Assembly (NCBI GenBank): GCA_032433765.1
Contig: JAVIAB010000025.1
Coordinates: 36,751,756 to 36,815,755 of the forward strand
DNA length: 64,000 nt
Reading direction: 5' to 3'
From: Megaustenia siamemsis
Taxonomy: Eukaryota > Mollusca > Gastropoda > Stylommatophora > Ariophantidae
In this document: piece after piece, positions 45,135 through 57,179 of the stretch
Layout: the number at the start of each line of letters is the position of its first letter
How positions within the stretch are numbered: position 1 is the stretch's first letter
Position numbers and translations under genes: made by a program
The notes under the pieces: generated by a model
Databases searched by the model: none
Seen by the model: only the letters and a program-made list of their open reading frames with translations
Told to the model about the DNA's origin: nothing

Positions 45135-46655
45135 CGATTTGTTGCTAGTTCTTGCTAGTTTTTTAATCCCACGTTTGCCTTCTTGCTAGTTTCCTAATCC
45201 CACGTTTGCCTTCTTGCTAGTTTCTTAATCCCACGTTTGCCTTCTTGCTAGTTTCCTAATCCCACGTTTGCCTTCTTGCTAGTTTCTTAATCCCACGTTT
45301 GCCTTCTTGCTAGTTTCTTAATCCCACGTTTGCCTTCTTGCTAGTTTCTTAATCCCACGTTTGCCTTCTTGCTAGTTTCTTAATCCCACGTTTGCCTTCT
45401 TGCTAGTTTCTTAATCCCACGTTTGCCTTCTTGCTAGTTTCTTAATCCCACGTTTGCTTTCTTGCTAGTTTCTTAATCCCACGTTTGCCTTCTTGCTAGT
45501 TTCTTAATCCCACGTTTGCCTTCTTGCTAGTTTCTTAATCCCACGTTTGCCTTCTTGCTAGTTTCTTAATCCCACGTTTGCCTTCTTGCTAGTTTCTTAA
45601 TCCCACGTTTGCCTTCTTGCTAGTTTCTTAATCCCACGTTTGTCTTCTTGCTAGTTTCTTAATCCCACGTTTGCCTTCTTGCTAGTTTCTTAATCCCACG
45701 TTTGCCTTCTTGCTAGTTTCTTAATCCCACGTTTGCCTTCTTGCTAGTTTCTTAATCCCACGTTTGCCTTCTTGCTAGTTTCTTAATCCCACGTTTGCCT
45801 TCTTGCTAGTTTCTTAATCCCACGTTTGCCTTCTTGCTAGTTTCTTAATCCCACGTTTGCCTTCTTGCTAGTTTCTTAATCCCACGTTTGCCTTCTTGCT
45901 AGTTTCTTAATCCCACGTTTGCCTTCTTGCTAGTTTCTTAATCCCACGTTTGCCTTCTTGCTAGTTTCTTAATCCCACGTTTGCCTTCCTGCTAGTTTCT
46001 TAATCCCACGTTTGCCTTCTTGCTAGTTTCTTAATCCCACGTTTGCCTTCTTGCTAGTTTCTTAATCCCACGTTTGCCTTCTTGCTAGTTTCTTAATCCC
46101 GTTTGCCTTCTTGCTAGTTTCTTAATCCCACGTTTGCCTTCTTGCTAGTTTCTTAATCCCACGTTTGCCTTCTTGCTAGTTTCTTAATCCCACGTTTGCC
46201 TTCTTGCTAGTTTCTTAATCCCACGTTTGCCTTCTTGCTAGTTTCTTAATCCCACGTTTGCCTTCTTGCTAGTTTCTTAATCCCACGTTTGCCTTCTTGC
46301 TAGTTTCTTAATCCCACGTTTGCCTTCTTGCTAGTTTCTTAATCCCACGTTTGCCTTCTTGCTAGTTTCTTAATCCCACGTTTGCCTTCTTGCTAGTTTC
46401 TTAATCCCGTTTGCCTTCTTGCTAGTTTCTTAATCCCACGTTTGCCTTCTTGCTAGTTTCTTAATCCCGTTTGCCTTCTTGCTAGTTTCTTAATCCCATG
46501 TTTGATTTCTTGCTAGTTTCTTAATCCCACGTTTGCCTTCTTGCTAGTTTCTTAATCCCACGTTTGCTTTCTTGCTAGTTTCTTAATCCCACGTTTGCTT
46601 TCTTGCTAGTTTCTTAATCCCACGTTTGCCTTCTTGCTAGTTTCTTAGTCCCACG
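45135..46655. repeat. 31-bp array (CTTGCTAGTTTCTTAATCCC...)
   Basis: About 49 copies of a 31-bp unit, CTTGCTAGTTTCTTAATCCC then ACGTTTGCCTT. Very uniform: differences are single bases or loss of AC in a few units (46094, 46405, 46466). Likely the youngest large array in the window. Confidence 0.97.
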
Positions 46656-47251
46656 TTTGAGCCTTCCCTATTAATTGTTCTGTGTAGCGATTCTCTTGGA
46701 CTGCCTTGTGTTTTTTTACCAGGTGGTTTCCACATGAATGCCTGACGGGGCAGATGTGATTAGCTTGCTCCAGTAATATTGGATCTGTATTAGTTTTGTT
46801 CATTCTATCAATGGTACCCACAATAACCAACAGTCACTGGGCTGGAAGCTGCCTGCTACGCGTAACGGACGGTTTGCGTCAGAATATCGGATACCAATAG
46901 CAAAACAAGAACTCTGTCCGCTTCGATGCATGAGTGAGACAGGTCTGGCCCTTCCTTCATTCGGGTCTTGTTCTGCAGCGGCGGCGTCCGGATATCCCAG
47001 AGGTTAGGACTTCATCATGACTCATAATCTCCTAAGTGATCCTGTCAATGTATCCTGCGGGGACGCTTTACCAGTGACGTCACACAAGTGTGTACCGTGC
47101 AACATGTCCCTGTTCTTGAAGAGCTTCTCATTTTCAGTAAGAGAGTAAATACCTGTTATCATTGCTTCTCTTTTTAGTGCCCTTGTTATTGTCTCTCATG
47201 TCAGTCTCTTTTTCCAATTTGAGATCTTCCTTTCTCATTCTCTGGACCAAC
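46656..47251. other. Unassigned spacer
   Basis: A 61-codon minus-strand frame (46830-46645, contains HICPVRHSCGNHLVKKHKAV) has a zinc-knuckle-like Cys/His spacing but I do not recognise a family and it ends in the array. Otherwise nothing. Confidence 0.35.
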
Positions 47252-48172
47252 ATAAGTCCACCTTCTCATCACATGACCAACATGGACCCACCTTCTCATC
47301 ACATGACCAACATGGACCCACCTTCTCATCACATGACCAACATGGACCTACCTTCTCATCACATGACCAACATGGACCCACCTTCTCATCACATGACCAA
47401 CATGGACCCACCTTCTCATCACATGACCAACATGGACCTACCTTCTCATCACATGACCAACATGGACCCACCTTCTCATCACATGACCAACATGGACCTA
47501 CCTTCTCATCACATGACCAACATGGACCCACCTTCTCATCACATGACCAACATGGACCTACCCTCTCATCACATGACCAACATGGACCCACCTTCTCATC
47601 ACATGACCAACATGGACCCACCTTCTCATAACATGACCAACATGGACTCACCTTCTCATCACATGACCAACATGGACTCACCTTCTCATCACATGACCAA
47701 CATGGACCCATCTTCTCATCACATGACCAACATGGACCCACCTTCTCATCACATGACCAACATGGACCCACCTTCTCATCACATGACCAACATGTACCCA
47801 CCCTCTCATCACATGACCGACATGGACCCACCTTTTCATCACATGACCAACATGTACCTACCTTTTCATCACATGACCAACATGGACCCACCTTCTCATC
47901 ACATGACCAACATGGACCCACCTTCTCATCACATGACCAACATTGACCCACGCTCTCATCACATGACTAACATGGACCTACCTTCTCATCACATGACCAA
48001 CATGGACCCACCTTCTCATCACATGACCAACATGGACTCACCTTCTCATCACATAACCAACATGGACCCACCTTCTCATCACATGGCCAACATGGACCCA
48101 CCTTCTCATCACATGACCAACATGGACCCACCTTCTCTTCACCTGACCAACATGGACCCACCTTCTCTCCCG
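47252..48172. repeat. 30-bp array (CATGGACCCACCTTCTCATC...)
   Basis: About 30 copies of a 30-bp unit, CATGGACCCACCTTCTCATC then ACATGACCAA. Frames stay open on both strands: MDPPSHHMTN repeats on + (from an ATG about 47198 onward) and CWSCDEKVGP on -. The hydrophobic leader seen if translation begins at 47162 depends on a TTG start, so it is not a credible signal peptide. Restriction of change to single bases keeps phase. Confidence 0.95.
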
Positions 48173-48384
48173 TAATATAGATGAGACCGTTGGATGCCTG
48201 ACCATTTCTATTATTATAGTAGTTATTACTACTCTGTAGATATTCAAGTTTAGGGTGGGGGACCTCAAACGCCTGCGACCTGCAGTCACAATAACAGGGT
48301 CGGCGACTCACAGCTGACCAAGATCTTGCCTCCACCTCTTATAGCCTGCATCCCTCGGTGGCAGTCTGAGTGAAAACAGGCTGG
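48173..48384. other. Short spacer
   Basis: Nothing recognised; partly stop-poor on the minus strand as a read-through of the array. Confidence 0.35.
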
Positions 48385-48770
48385 CTAACAGAAGCTAGGG
48401 TCGCCGTGTTCCCTGTAGTGGTGGCTCTTACTGATATAGAAGACCTAGTATTGAACTGACGTCAAGACAGGCAAGATAATATAAACGTGGATCACCGTGT
48501 TCCCTGTAGTGGTGGCTCTTACTGATATAGAAAACCTTGTATTTCAGTACCTCTAGACAAGTCCCGCAGTCTGGCTAACAGAAGCTAGGATCGCCGTGCT
48601 CCCTGTAGTGGTGGCTCTTACTGATATAGAAAACCTAGTATTTCAGTACCTCTAGACAAGTCCCGCAGTCTGGCTAACAGAAGCTAGGGTCGCCGTGCTT
48701 CCTGTAGTGGTGGCTCTGATTTATATAGAAGCTCTAGTAATGCAGTCCCGTAGACAGGACAAGCAATACA
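48385..48770. repeat. 99-bp tandem repeat
   Basis: Four diverged copies marked by TCGCCGTG(T/C)TCCCTGTAGTGG at 48401, 48492, 48591 and 48690 (spacing 91, 99, 99). Each includes GGCTAACAGAAGCTAGG and TGATATAGAAAACC. Confidence 0.9.
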
Positions 48771-48959
48771 CTGGTCAAGTCATAGCCTGGAACTAGACAA
48801 AATTCACCTTATTCAGTAAAAGCCGGGAATGTCAAGAAAGTAATTACGATCCGCCACAACCGATGAGTTCAAGGACTTCTGCTCGTATCAGCTCGTGCCA
48901 ATGCAAGAACAACCCGTTGCGGTCAACTGAAGTCATTTCTAGTCTCAAAGAAGTTCTTC

Positions 48960-49125
48960 CATGATAGTCGTATGGGGAACATGATGTTAGTGATCATACC
49001 ATCGGCACAATTTTGATATGGTCGGTATCACACCAGGCCGTCTTTACTTCTCAGAAAAATGTATGGTACCTATTTTTAAAGGCTGGGTGAACTCGGAAGA
49101 TTGTCACAAATCGCCACAACGGAGA
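48960..49125 (-). mobile_element. SINE body, diverged copy
   Basis: Aligns with the SINE body at 58180-58335: shared order GGGRAAYATG, TGGTCGGTATYACRCC, TTTACTT, then CAGAAAAA, GGTACC, AAGGCTGGGTGAAC. The tRNA-like head is not recognisable here. A gap of about 170 bp before it (48771-48959) has no feature. Confidence 0.7.
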
Positions 49126-49570
49126 ATTTCAACCGGGCTCTCCAATCCTGTCTCCAACACGATAACCGGTCAGCTACTGAAACTTCTTTATAGTCTGAGC
49201 AGCCTCAAATTGTCAATGAATGTATACTCGTTATAAATATCCGGTACTCAATTATCAGACTTCAAACAAATGAGCAAAGTAAAATAGTAAACAACGATTT
49301 GGTAAACAGTGTTTGTAAAAGTTGTCTCAACAGAAGAAAACAAGAAAACAGTAAAAAAAATAGCAAGACCGGATGTAGTAGTCGGTTTACTCTGGTCAAG
49401 ATGGCGGCTGTTCACGAGGCAATCTCGAGGACAAGACGAGGGGATCTGTTGAAAGATTCTTGAGTGAGGTTTTGGACTTTGAGCGGTGTGGGCTGTGATC
49501 CATCTGGGGAGAGAGGAAATCGACTTTGTTTATTACAGCATTGCTTCTGAGGAAAATATGTGAGGACAGA
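49126..49570. other. Unassigned spacer
   Basis: Mixed composition with an A-rich patch at 49325-49365. No motif recognised. Confidence 0.4.
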
Positions 49571-49875
49571 GAATATATAACAATAATTTATAACAAAATT
49601 GTTATATAAATAATTGTTTGTGCACAGAGAATATATAACAATAATTTATAACAAAATTGTTATAAAAATAATTATCTGTGCACAGTGAATATATAACAAT
49701 AATTTATAACAAAATTGTTATAAAAATAATTATCTGTGCACAGAGAATATATAACAATAATTTATAACAAAATTGTTATATAAATAATTATTTGTGTACA
49801 GAGAATATATAACAATAATTTATAACAAAATTGTTATATAAATAATTATTTGTGTACAGAGAATATATAACAAAA
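49571..49875. repeat. 58-bp AT-rich hairpin array
   Basis: About 5.3 copies. Each unit has ATATAACAAT, a 13-nt spacer and ATTGTTATAT (10-bp perfect arms; in some copies the arm ends ATAAA). Followed by GTGTGTG and TATGTATATATA to 49912. Confidence 0.92.
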
Positions 49876-49994
49876 TGTGTGTGTAGTAGTATAATAGTAT
49901 GTATGTATATATATGGCCTTATGCGTCTTGACAGACAGTTGGTAGTAAACAGAAACATGATAAGTCCGTAGTTTGGTAAAATATTAGTGTCTTA

Positions 49995-52900
49995 TGTTGG
50001 ATGTTGTTTTACTGAACAGCTTCTCTCATGGCTGAATCTGCCAATATTTGATAGACAGATCCGTCCAGAGAATCAACAAGATGTATTTGTGATGCCTGGC
50101 CTCGTCTCCTTTCTCCTACTCTTTTCGTCTTCTGAATTTTATATCGGCACTGCCTCGAAAGTTGATGTGCCATTTTTCTTTTTTGTTCTCCATGTGCTAC
50201 GATCTGCAGCCAGATTTTCCCAGTTTCTTTCACTGATAGAGAATTCCCTCAAGGAAGCCCTACAAATATCCTTTATCTCAGCACTGGTCTGTCCTTTGGT
50301 CTCTTTCCGTCATAAAGTTCGCCATACAATATTTGTTTGGGAAAACAGATTGTTTGCCGTTCTTCTTACATGACCCAGCCACCTTAGTCTACGACTCCTA
50401 AGTGTTGCCATGATGGATGGGAGTTTGGTTCATTGTAAGACATTAGAGTTAGTTACTTTGTCCTGCCATGATGGATGGGAGTTTGGTTCATTGTAAGACA
50501 TTAGAGTTGGTTACTTTGTCCTGCCATGATGGATGGGAGTTTGGTTCATTGTAAGACATTAGAGTTAGTTACTTTGTCCTGCCATGATGGATGGGAGTTT
50601 GGTTCATTGTAAGACATTAGAGTTAGTTACTTTGTCCTGCCATGATGGATGGGAGTTTGGTTCATTGTAAGACATTAGAGTTGGTTACTTTGTCCTGCCA
50701 TGATGGATGGGAGTTTGGTTCATTGTAAGACATTAGAGTTGGTTACGTTGTCCTGCCATGATGGATGGGAGTTTGGCTCATTGTAAGACATTAGAGTTAG
50801 TTACGTTGTCCTGCCATGATGGATGGGAGTTTGGTTCATTGTAAGACATTAGAGTTAGTTACGTTGTCCTGCCATGATGGATGGGAGTTTGGTTCATTGT
50901 AAGACATTAGAGTTGGTTACTTTGTCCTGCCATGATGGATGGGAGTTTGGTTCATTGTAAGACATTAGAGTTGGTTACGTTGTCCTGCCATGATGGATGG
51001 GAGTTTGGTTCATTGTAAGACATTAGAGTTGGTTACGTTGTCCTGCCATGATGGATGGGAGTTTGGTTCATTGTAAGACGTTAGAGTTGGTTACTTTGTC
51101 TTGCCATGATGGATGGAAGTGTGGTTCATTGTAAGACGTTAGAGTTGGTTACCTTGTCCTGCCATGATGGATGGGAGTTTGGTTCATTGTAAGACGTTAG
51201 AGTTGGTTACCTTGTCCTGCCATGATGGATGGGAGTTTGGTTCATTGTAAGACGTTAGAGTTGGTTACCTTGTCCTGCCATGATGGATGGAAGTGTGGCT
51301 CGTTGTAAGACATTAGAGTTGGTTACGTTGTCCTGCCATGATGGATGGAAGTGTGGCTCGTTGTAAGACGTTAGAGTTGGTTACGTTGTCCTGCCATGAT
51401 GGATGGAAGTGTGGCTCGTTGTAAGACGTTAGAGTTGGTTACCTTGTCCTGCCATGATGGATGGAAGTGTGGCTCGTTGTAAGACATTAGAGTTGGTTAC
51501 GTTGTCCTGCCATGATGGATGGAAGTGTGGCTCGTTGTAAGACATTAGAGTTGGTTACTTTGTCCTGCCATGATGGATGGGAGTTTAGCTCGTTGTTAGA
51601 CATTAGAGTTGGTTACTTTGTCCTGCCATGATGGATGGGGTTTGGGTCGTTGTAAGACATTAGAGTTGGTTACTTTGTCCTGCCATGATGGATGGGAGTT
51701 TAGCTCGTTGTTAGACATTAGAGTTGGTCACTTTGTCCTGCCATGATGGATGGGAGTTTGGTTCATTGTAAGACATTAGAGTTGGTTACTTTGTCCTGCC
51801 ATGATGGATGGGAGTTTAGCTCGTTGTTAGACATTAGAGTTGGTTACTTTATCCTGCCATGATGGATGGGAGTTTGGTTCATTGTAAGACATTAGAGTTG
51901 GTTACTTTGTCCTGCCATGATGGATGGGAGTTTAGCTCGTTGTTAGACATTAGAGTTGGTCATTTTGTTCTGACATGATGGATGGGAGTTTGGTTCATTG
52001 TAAGACAAAAGAGTTGGTTACTTTGTTCTGCCATGATGGATGGGGTTTGGTTCATTGTAAGACATTAGAGTTGGTTACTTTGTTCTGCCATGATGGATGG
52101 GAGTTTGGTTCATTGTAAGACATTAGAGTTGGTTACTTTGTCCTGCCATGATGGATGGGGTTTGGGTCGTTGTAAGACATTAGAGTTGGTTACTTTGTCC
52201 TGCCATGATGGATGGGAGTTTAGCTCGTTGTTAGACATTAGAGTTGGTCACTTTGTCCTGCCATGATGGATGGGAGTTTGGTTCATTGTAAGACATTAGA
52301 GTTGGTTACTTTGTCCTGCCATGATGGATGGGAGTTTAGCTCGTTGTTAGACATTAGAGTTGGTTACTTTGTCCTGCCATGATGGATGGGAGTTTAGCTC
52401 GTTGTTAGACATTAGAGTTGGTTACTTTGTCCTGCCATGATGGATGGGAGTTAGCTCGTTGTTAGACATTAGAGTTGGTTACTTTGTTCTGCCATGAATG
52501 GATGGGAGTTTGGTTCATTGTAAGACATTAGAGTTGGTCACTTTGTTCTGCCATGAATGGATGGGAGTTTAGCTCGTTGTTAGACATTAGAGTTGGTTAC
52601 TTTGTCCTGCCATGATGGATGGGGTTTGGGTCGTTGTAAGACATTAGAGTTGGTCACTTTGTCCTGACATGATGGATGGGAGTTTAGCTCGTTGTAAGAC
52701 TTTAGAATTGATCACTTTGTCCTGCCATGATGGATGGGGTTTGGTTCATTGTAAGACATTAGAGTTGGTTACTTTGTTCTGCCATGATGGATGGGAGTTT
52801 GGTTCTTTGTAGGACATTAGTGTTGGATACTTTGTCCTGCCATGATGGATGGGGTTTGGTTCATTGTAAGACATTAGAGTTGGTTACTTTGTTCTGCCAT

Positions 52901-53570
52901 GATGGATGGGGTTTGGTTCATTGAAAGACATTAGAGTTGGTTACTTTGTTCTGCCATGATGGATGGGGTTTGGTTCATTGAAAGACATTAGAGTTGTTTA
53001 CTTTGTTCTGCCATGATGGATGGGGTTTGGTTCATTGTAAGACATTAGAGTTGGTTACTTTGTTCTGCCATGATGGATGGGGTTTGGTTCATTGAAAGAC
53101 ATTAGTGTTGGTTACTTTGTCCTGCCATGATGGATGGGGTTTGGTTCTTTGTAGGACATTAGAGTTGGTTACTTTGTTCTGCCATGAGGGATGGGGTTTG
53201 GTTCATTGTAGGACATTAGAGTTGGTTACTTTGTTCTGCCATGATGGATGGGGTTTGGTTCATTGTAGGACATTAGAGTTGGTTACTTTGTTCTGCCATG
53301 ATGGATGGGGTTTGGTTCATTGTAGGACATTAGAGTTGGTTACTTTGTTCTGCCATGATGGATGGGGTTTGGTTCATTGAAAGACATTAGGGTTTTTAAC
53401 TTTCTTTGTCCTGCCATTTGGTGTTCATAATCTTTCGAAGGCAACGCACATAAATGCTGCTTAACTTTTTCTCCTGTCTTGCATGGATTGTCCAAGTTTC
53501 TGATCCGTGTCCAAGTGTACAAAGCACATAACTTTGGTAAATTTGAAGACAAATTAGAATGCATAAAAAA
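49995..53570 (-). pseudogene. LINE ORF2 C-terminal pseudogene split by a 3-kb 58-bp array
   Basis: Minus strand. Upstream flank (53570-53400): QIYQSYVLCTLGHGSETWTI, HARQEKKLSSIYVRCLRKIM, NTKWQDK. Then the 58-bp array (53417-50406). Downstream flank (50420-49995): SIMATLRSRRLRWLGHVRRT, ILYG-type remnant, frameshift, KDICRASLREFSISERNWEN, LAADRSTWRTK. In related LINEs the peptide runs continuously WQDKVTN...LPSIMATLRSRRLRWLGHV, so the two flanks are one copy with the array between them. Frameshift and stops are present, and the N-terminal half is missing. Confidence 0.9.
50406..53417 (-). repeat. 58-bp array, about 52 copies, expanded inside a LINE
   Basis: On the minus strand each unit begins ATGGCAGGACAAAGTAACCA and encodes WQDKVTNSNVLQ, stop, TKLPSI. 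The left limit TGCCAT (50406-50411) and right limit TGCCAT (53412-53417) are each continuous with LINE flank. Variants: TTTGGTTCATT, TTTAGCTCGTTG, GTGTGGCTCGTTG, TACTTTG/TACGTTG/TACCTTG. The TTAGCTC and GGGTTTGG types appear mainly after 51570. Units with AATGGATGGG carry a 1-bp gain. Confidence 0.97.
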
Positions 53571-53584
53571 ATAATTATTAAATG

Positions 53585-53772
53585 AAACACCAGTCAACAC
53601 AAACACCAGTCAACACAAACACCTGTGAGCACAAACACCTGTCAACACAAACACCTGTCAACACAAACACCTGTCAACACAAACACCTGTCAACACAAAC
53701 ACCTGTCAGAACAAACACCAGTCAACACAAACACCAGTCAACACAAGCACCTGTCAACACAAACACAGGCCA
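53585..53772. repeat. 16-bp array (CACCTGTCAACACAAA)
   Basis: About 12 copies of CACCTGTCAACACAAA, first and later copies with CACCAGTC. It lies at the truncated 5' end of the preceding LINE. Confidence 0.94.
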
Positions 53773-53817
53773 ATCGTTTTTTGTGCAAAAATACAAATGA
53801 TAAGAAAAAAATCATCA

Positions 53818-54062
53818 TCAAGTGCCGTCTCCCCATCGAAGGTTGGCTACCATGGAGCGCCATTCCGATCTGTCTTTTGCTTTGATGGTTGGTGTAGGTT
53901 GTCATAGGTTGACTTGTCCATTTTTTGAAGTTACTCGTCCATGTTAGTCTTGGTCTGCCTCTTTTACCTTATATTTCCCCTTCCAAGATTACTTTTAGTA
54001 GGCTGCTGTGTCATGCCCCAAAAATCTCATTTGTCTTGTCTGAATTGTGCTTCGTAGCGGAA
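53818..54062 (-). pseudogene. LINE ORF2 C-terminal fragment, same family as 15308-15705
   Basis: Minus strand: TIQTRQMRFLGHD-like start (about 54050), LLKVILEGEI with frame breaks, GKRGRPRLTWTSNFKKWTSQ, a frameshift, and terminus DRSEWRSMVANLRWGDGT, followed by a GATGATG tail. It aligns in order with the plus-strand copy at 15308-15705. Where that copy has a GA/TA microsatellite, this one has AAAGACAGATCGGAATGGCG, so it shows the uninterrupted state. Confidence 0.8.
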
Positions 54063-54350
54063 AATATAGAACATATTTCTATCTTCATTATTTTAAAAGA
54101 AAAAAAAAGAAATGCTGCTTCTGTGGAGAGTGAAAATAGGTACCGACAACTTATAGTACAACATCTGAGATAAATTGAGAGGGAAATAATGACAATAATT
54201 GATAGATTGATTAATGTTTATGTGACCCGGTATGTTATATCTGAATTGGTTGTCTTCTTTCCGTTGTTATTAAAGAAAATATGTTGTCTCCCAGGACTCG
54301 CCTCTATCATCTCTGTGTGTTTGTGTTTAAGTTAGTGAGTCCATTCGTCC
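54063..54350. other. Unassigned spacer
   Basis: AT-rich, with A-run near 54105. Nothing recognised. Confidence 0.4.
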
Positions 54351-55938
54351 ACCTACCTGCTTGTCTACCTACCTACCTACCTACCTACCTACCTACCTAC
54401 CTACCTACCTACCTACCTACCTACCTACCTAATTACCTAACTACCTACCTACCTACCTACCTACCTACCTACCTACCTACCTACCTACCTAACTACCTAC
54501 CTACCAACCTACCTACCTACCTACCTACCTACCTACCTAATTACCTAACTACCTACCTACCTACCTACCTACCTACCTACCAACCTACCTACCTAACTAC
54601 CTTCCTACCTACCTACCTACCTACCTACCTACATACATACCTATCTATCTACTTATCTACCTACCTACCTATCTACCTACCTACCTACCTACTTACTTTC
54701 CTGCCTATCTATCTACTTACCAATGTACCTACCTATCTATCTACTTACCTACCTAACTACTTATCTACCTACCTACCTACCTACCTACCTACCTACCTAC
54801 ATACCTATCTACTTACCTACCTACCTATCTATCTACTTACCTACCTACCTATCTATCTACTTACCTACCTACCTATCTATCTACTTACCTACCTACCTAT
54901 ATATCTACTTACCTACCTACCTACCTATCTATCTACTTACCTATCTACCTATCTATCTACTTACCTATCTACCTATATATCTACTTACCTACCTACCTAC
55001 CTATCTATCTACTTACCTATCTACCTATCTATCTACTTACCTACCTACCTATCTATCTACTTACCTACCTACCTATATATCTACTTACCTACCTACCTAC
55101 CTATCTATCTACTTACCTACCTACCTATCTATCTACTTACCTACCTACCTATATATCTACTTACCTACCTACCTACCTATCTATCTACTTACCTACCTAC
55201 CTATATATCTACTTACCTACCTACCTACCTATCTATCTACTTACCTATCTACCTATCTATCTACTTACCTACCTACCTATATACATACTTTCCTGCCTAT
55301 CTATGGATATCTCTCCGTCCGTCCACCTACCTGCTTGTCTACCTACCTACCTACCCACCTACATACCTACCTACCTACCTACCTACATACCTACCTATTT
55401 ATCTACTTACCTACCTACCTATCTATCTACTTACCTACCTCCCTACTTACTTCCCTTTCTACATATCTCCCTACTTACTTTCCTGCTTATCTACCTACCT
55501 ACTTACCTACCTACTTTCCTGCTTACCTATCTATCTACCTACCTATCTACCTACCTACCTACCTACTTTCCTGCCTACCTACCTACTTACCTACTTTCCT
55601 GCCTATCTACCTACCTACCTACCTACCTACTTACCTACCTACATATTTTCCTACCTACCTACCTACTTCCCTGCCTACCTACCTACTTACCTACCTATAT
55701 ACCTATCTACCTACCAACCTATCTACCTACCCACCTACCTACTTATCTACCTACATAACTATCTAACTACATACCTACCTACCTATCTACCTACATACAT
55801 ATCTACCTACATACCTACCTACCTACTTACTTACCTACCTACCTATCTACCTATCTATCTATCTACCTACCTAACTACCTACCTACCTACCTACCTACCT
55901 ACCTATCTATCTATCTACCTACCTACTTTCCTGCCTAT
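54351..55938. repeat. (CTAC/CTAT)n tetranucleotide tract with longer-period structure
   Basis: 1.6 kb of CTAC with interspersed CTAT, CTTAC and CTAA. The pure CTAC part (54365-54600) gives way to blocks in which CTATCTATCTACTTACCTAC recurs at 20-40 bp intervals (54820-55290). Open on + for 570 codons (Leu/Pro/Thr/Tyr repeats) only because the motif lacks stops in phase. Confidence 0.96.
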
Positions 55939-55965
55939 CTATGCAAATCTCTCTGTCTGTCTCTC

Positions 55966-56235
55966 CATTGCGTCCGCCTGCACGTCTACCTGACCAGTTG
56001 CTCGACCGTCCGCCTGCACGTCTACCTGACCAGTCGCTCGACCGTCCGCCTGCACGTCTACCTGACCAGTCGCTCGACCGTCCGCCTGCACGTCTACCTG
56101 ACCAGTCGCTCGACCGTCCGCCTGCACGTCTACCTGACCAGTCGCTCGACCGTCCGCCTGCACGTCTACCTGACCAGTTGCTCGACCGTCCGCCTGCACG
56201 TCTACCTGACCAGTCGCTCGACCGTCCGCCAACTC
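55966..56235. repeat. 36-bp GC-rich array (GACCGTCCGCCTGCACGTCT...)
   Basis: About 7.5 copies of a 36-bp unit ending ACCTGACCAGTCGCTC. Near identical; 36 bp keeps frames open on both strands. Confidence 0.95.
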
Positions 56236-56284
56236 GCAGCCTCTGCCCGCTCTATCTGCCAGTCCCGTCATCCTTTCTCTATCA

Positions 56285-56968
56285 CATTTTGTATACGTTT
56301 GTCTGTCTAGCAGTCCGTTCGTACCTTTGTCTGTCTATCACTATATTCGCACCTTTGTCTGTCTATCAGTCTATTCGTACCTTTGTCTGTCTAGCAGTCC
56401 GTTCGAACCTTTGTCTGTCTTTCAGTCTATTCGTACCTTTGTCTGTCTAATCGGTCCGTTCGTACCTTTGTCTGTCTATCAGTCTATTCATACCTTTGTC
56501 TGTCTATCAATCTATTCATATCTTTGTCTGTCTATCAGTCTATTCGTACCTTTGTCTGCCTATCAGTCTATTCATACCTTTGTCTGTCTATCAGTCTATT
56601 CATACCTTTGTCTGTCTACCAGTCTATTCGTACCTTTGTCTGTCTATCAGTTTATTTATACCTTTGTCTGTCTATCAGTCTATTCATATCTTTGTCTGTC
56701 TATCAGTGTATTCATACCTTTGTCTGTCTATCAGTTTATTCATACCTTTGTCTGTCTATCAGTCTATTCATACCTTTGTCTCTCTTTCAGTCTATTCATA
56801 CCTTTGTCTCTCTATCAGTCTATTCATACCTTTGTCTCTCTATCAGTCTATTCATATCTTTGTCTGTCTATCAGTCTATTCGTACCTTTGTCTGTCTATC
56901 AGTTTATTTATACCTTTGTCTGTCTATCAGTTTATTTATACCTTTGTCTGTCTATCAGTCAGTTCGTC
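56285..56968. repeat. 28-bp array (TTCATACCTTTGTCTGTCTA...)
   Basis: About 24 copies of a 28-bp unit ending TCAGTCTA. Variation TTCGTACC/TTCATACC/TTTATACC. Open frames (up to 429 codons, running into the CT-rich region) result from the absence of stops. Confidence 0.95.
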
Positions 56969-57179
56969 ACTTTGTCTGCCCGACTATTCACCACCCACCC
57001 ACCCACCGTTCGCAAGTCTGCAGCTCTACCACACTCCCACTCCATCCCACTCCATCAGACTCCCACTCCATCAGACTCCATTCATCCTACACCTCCCCCC
57101 CCCCCCACAAACACAGAATTGATTTATTTCTACCCAGCCAATAATGTATTCACGTTCTTTATCTATTTATCAGTCTTTC
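56969..57179. other. Short spacer with CCCACC, CTCCATCAGA and C-run
   Basis: Small local repeats (CACCCACC, CACTCCATC) and a C12 run near 57095. Nothing else. Confidence 0.5.

Noticed and set aside
45135..46655. CRISPR-like regular repeats
   Set aside because: Units are contiguous with no unique spacers, and the sequence is eukaryotic.
46645..46830. Minus-strand Cys/His-containing 61-codon frame as a zinc-knuckle protein
   Set aside because: Spacing is only loosely like a zinc knuckle, no family recognised, and it ends inside an array.
47162..48175. 337-codon frame with a seeming signal peptide before MDPPSHHMTN repeats
   Set aside because: The hydrophobic leader needs a TTG start; from the first ATG there is no signal. 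The opposite strand is also open, as expected for a 30-bp array.
54281..55993. 570-codon Leu/Pro/Thr/Tyr open frame
   Set aside because: Produced by (CTAC/CTAT)n, which contains no stop in that phase; alternative frames are equally repetitive.
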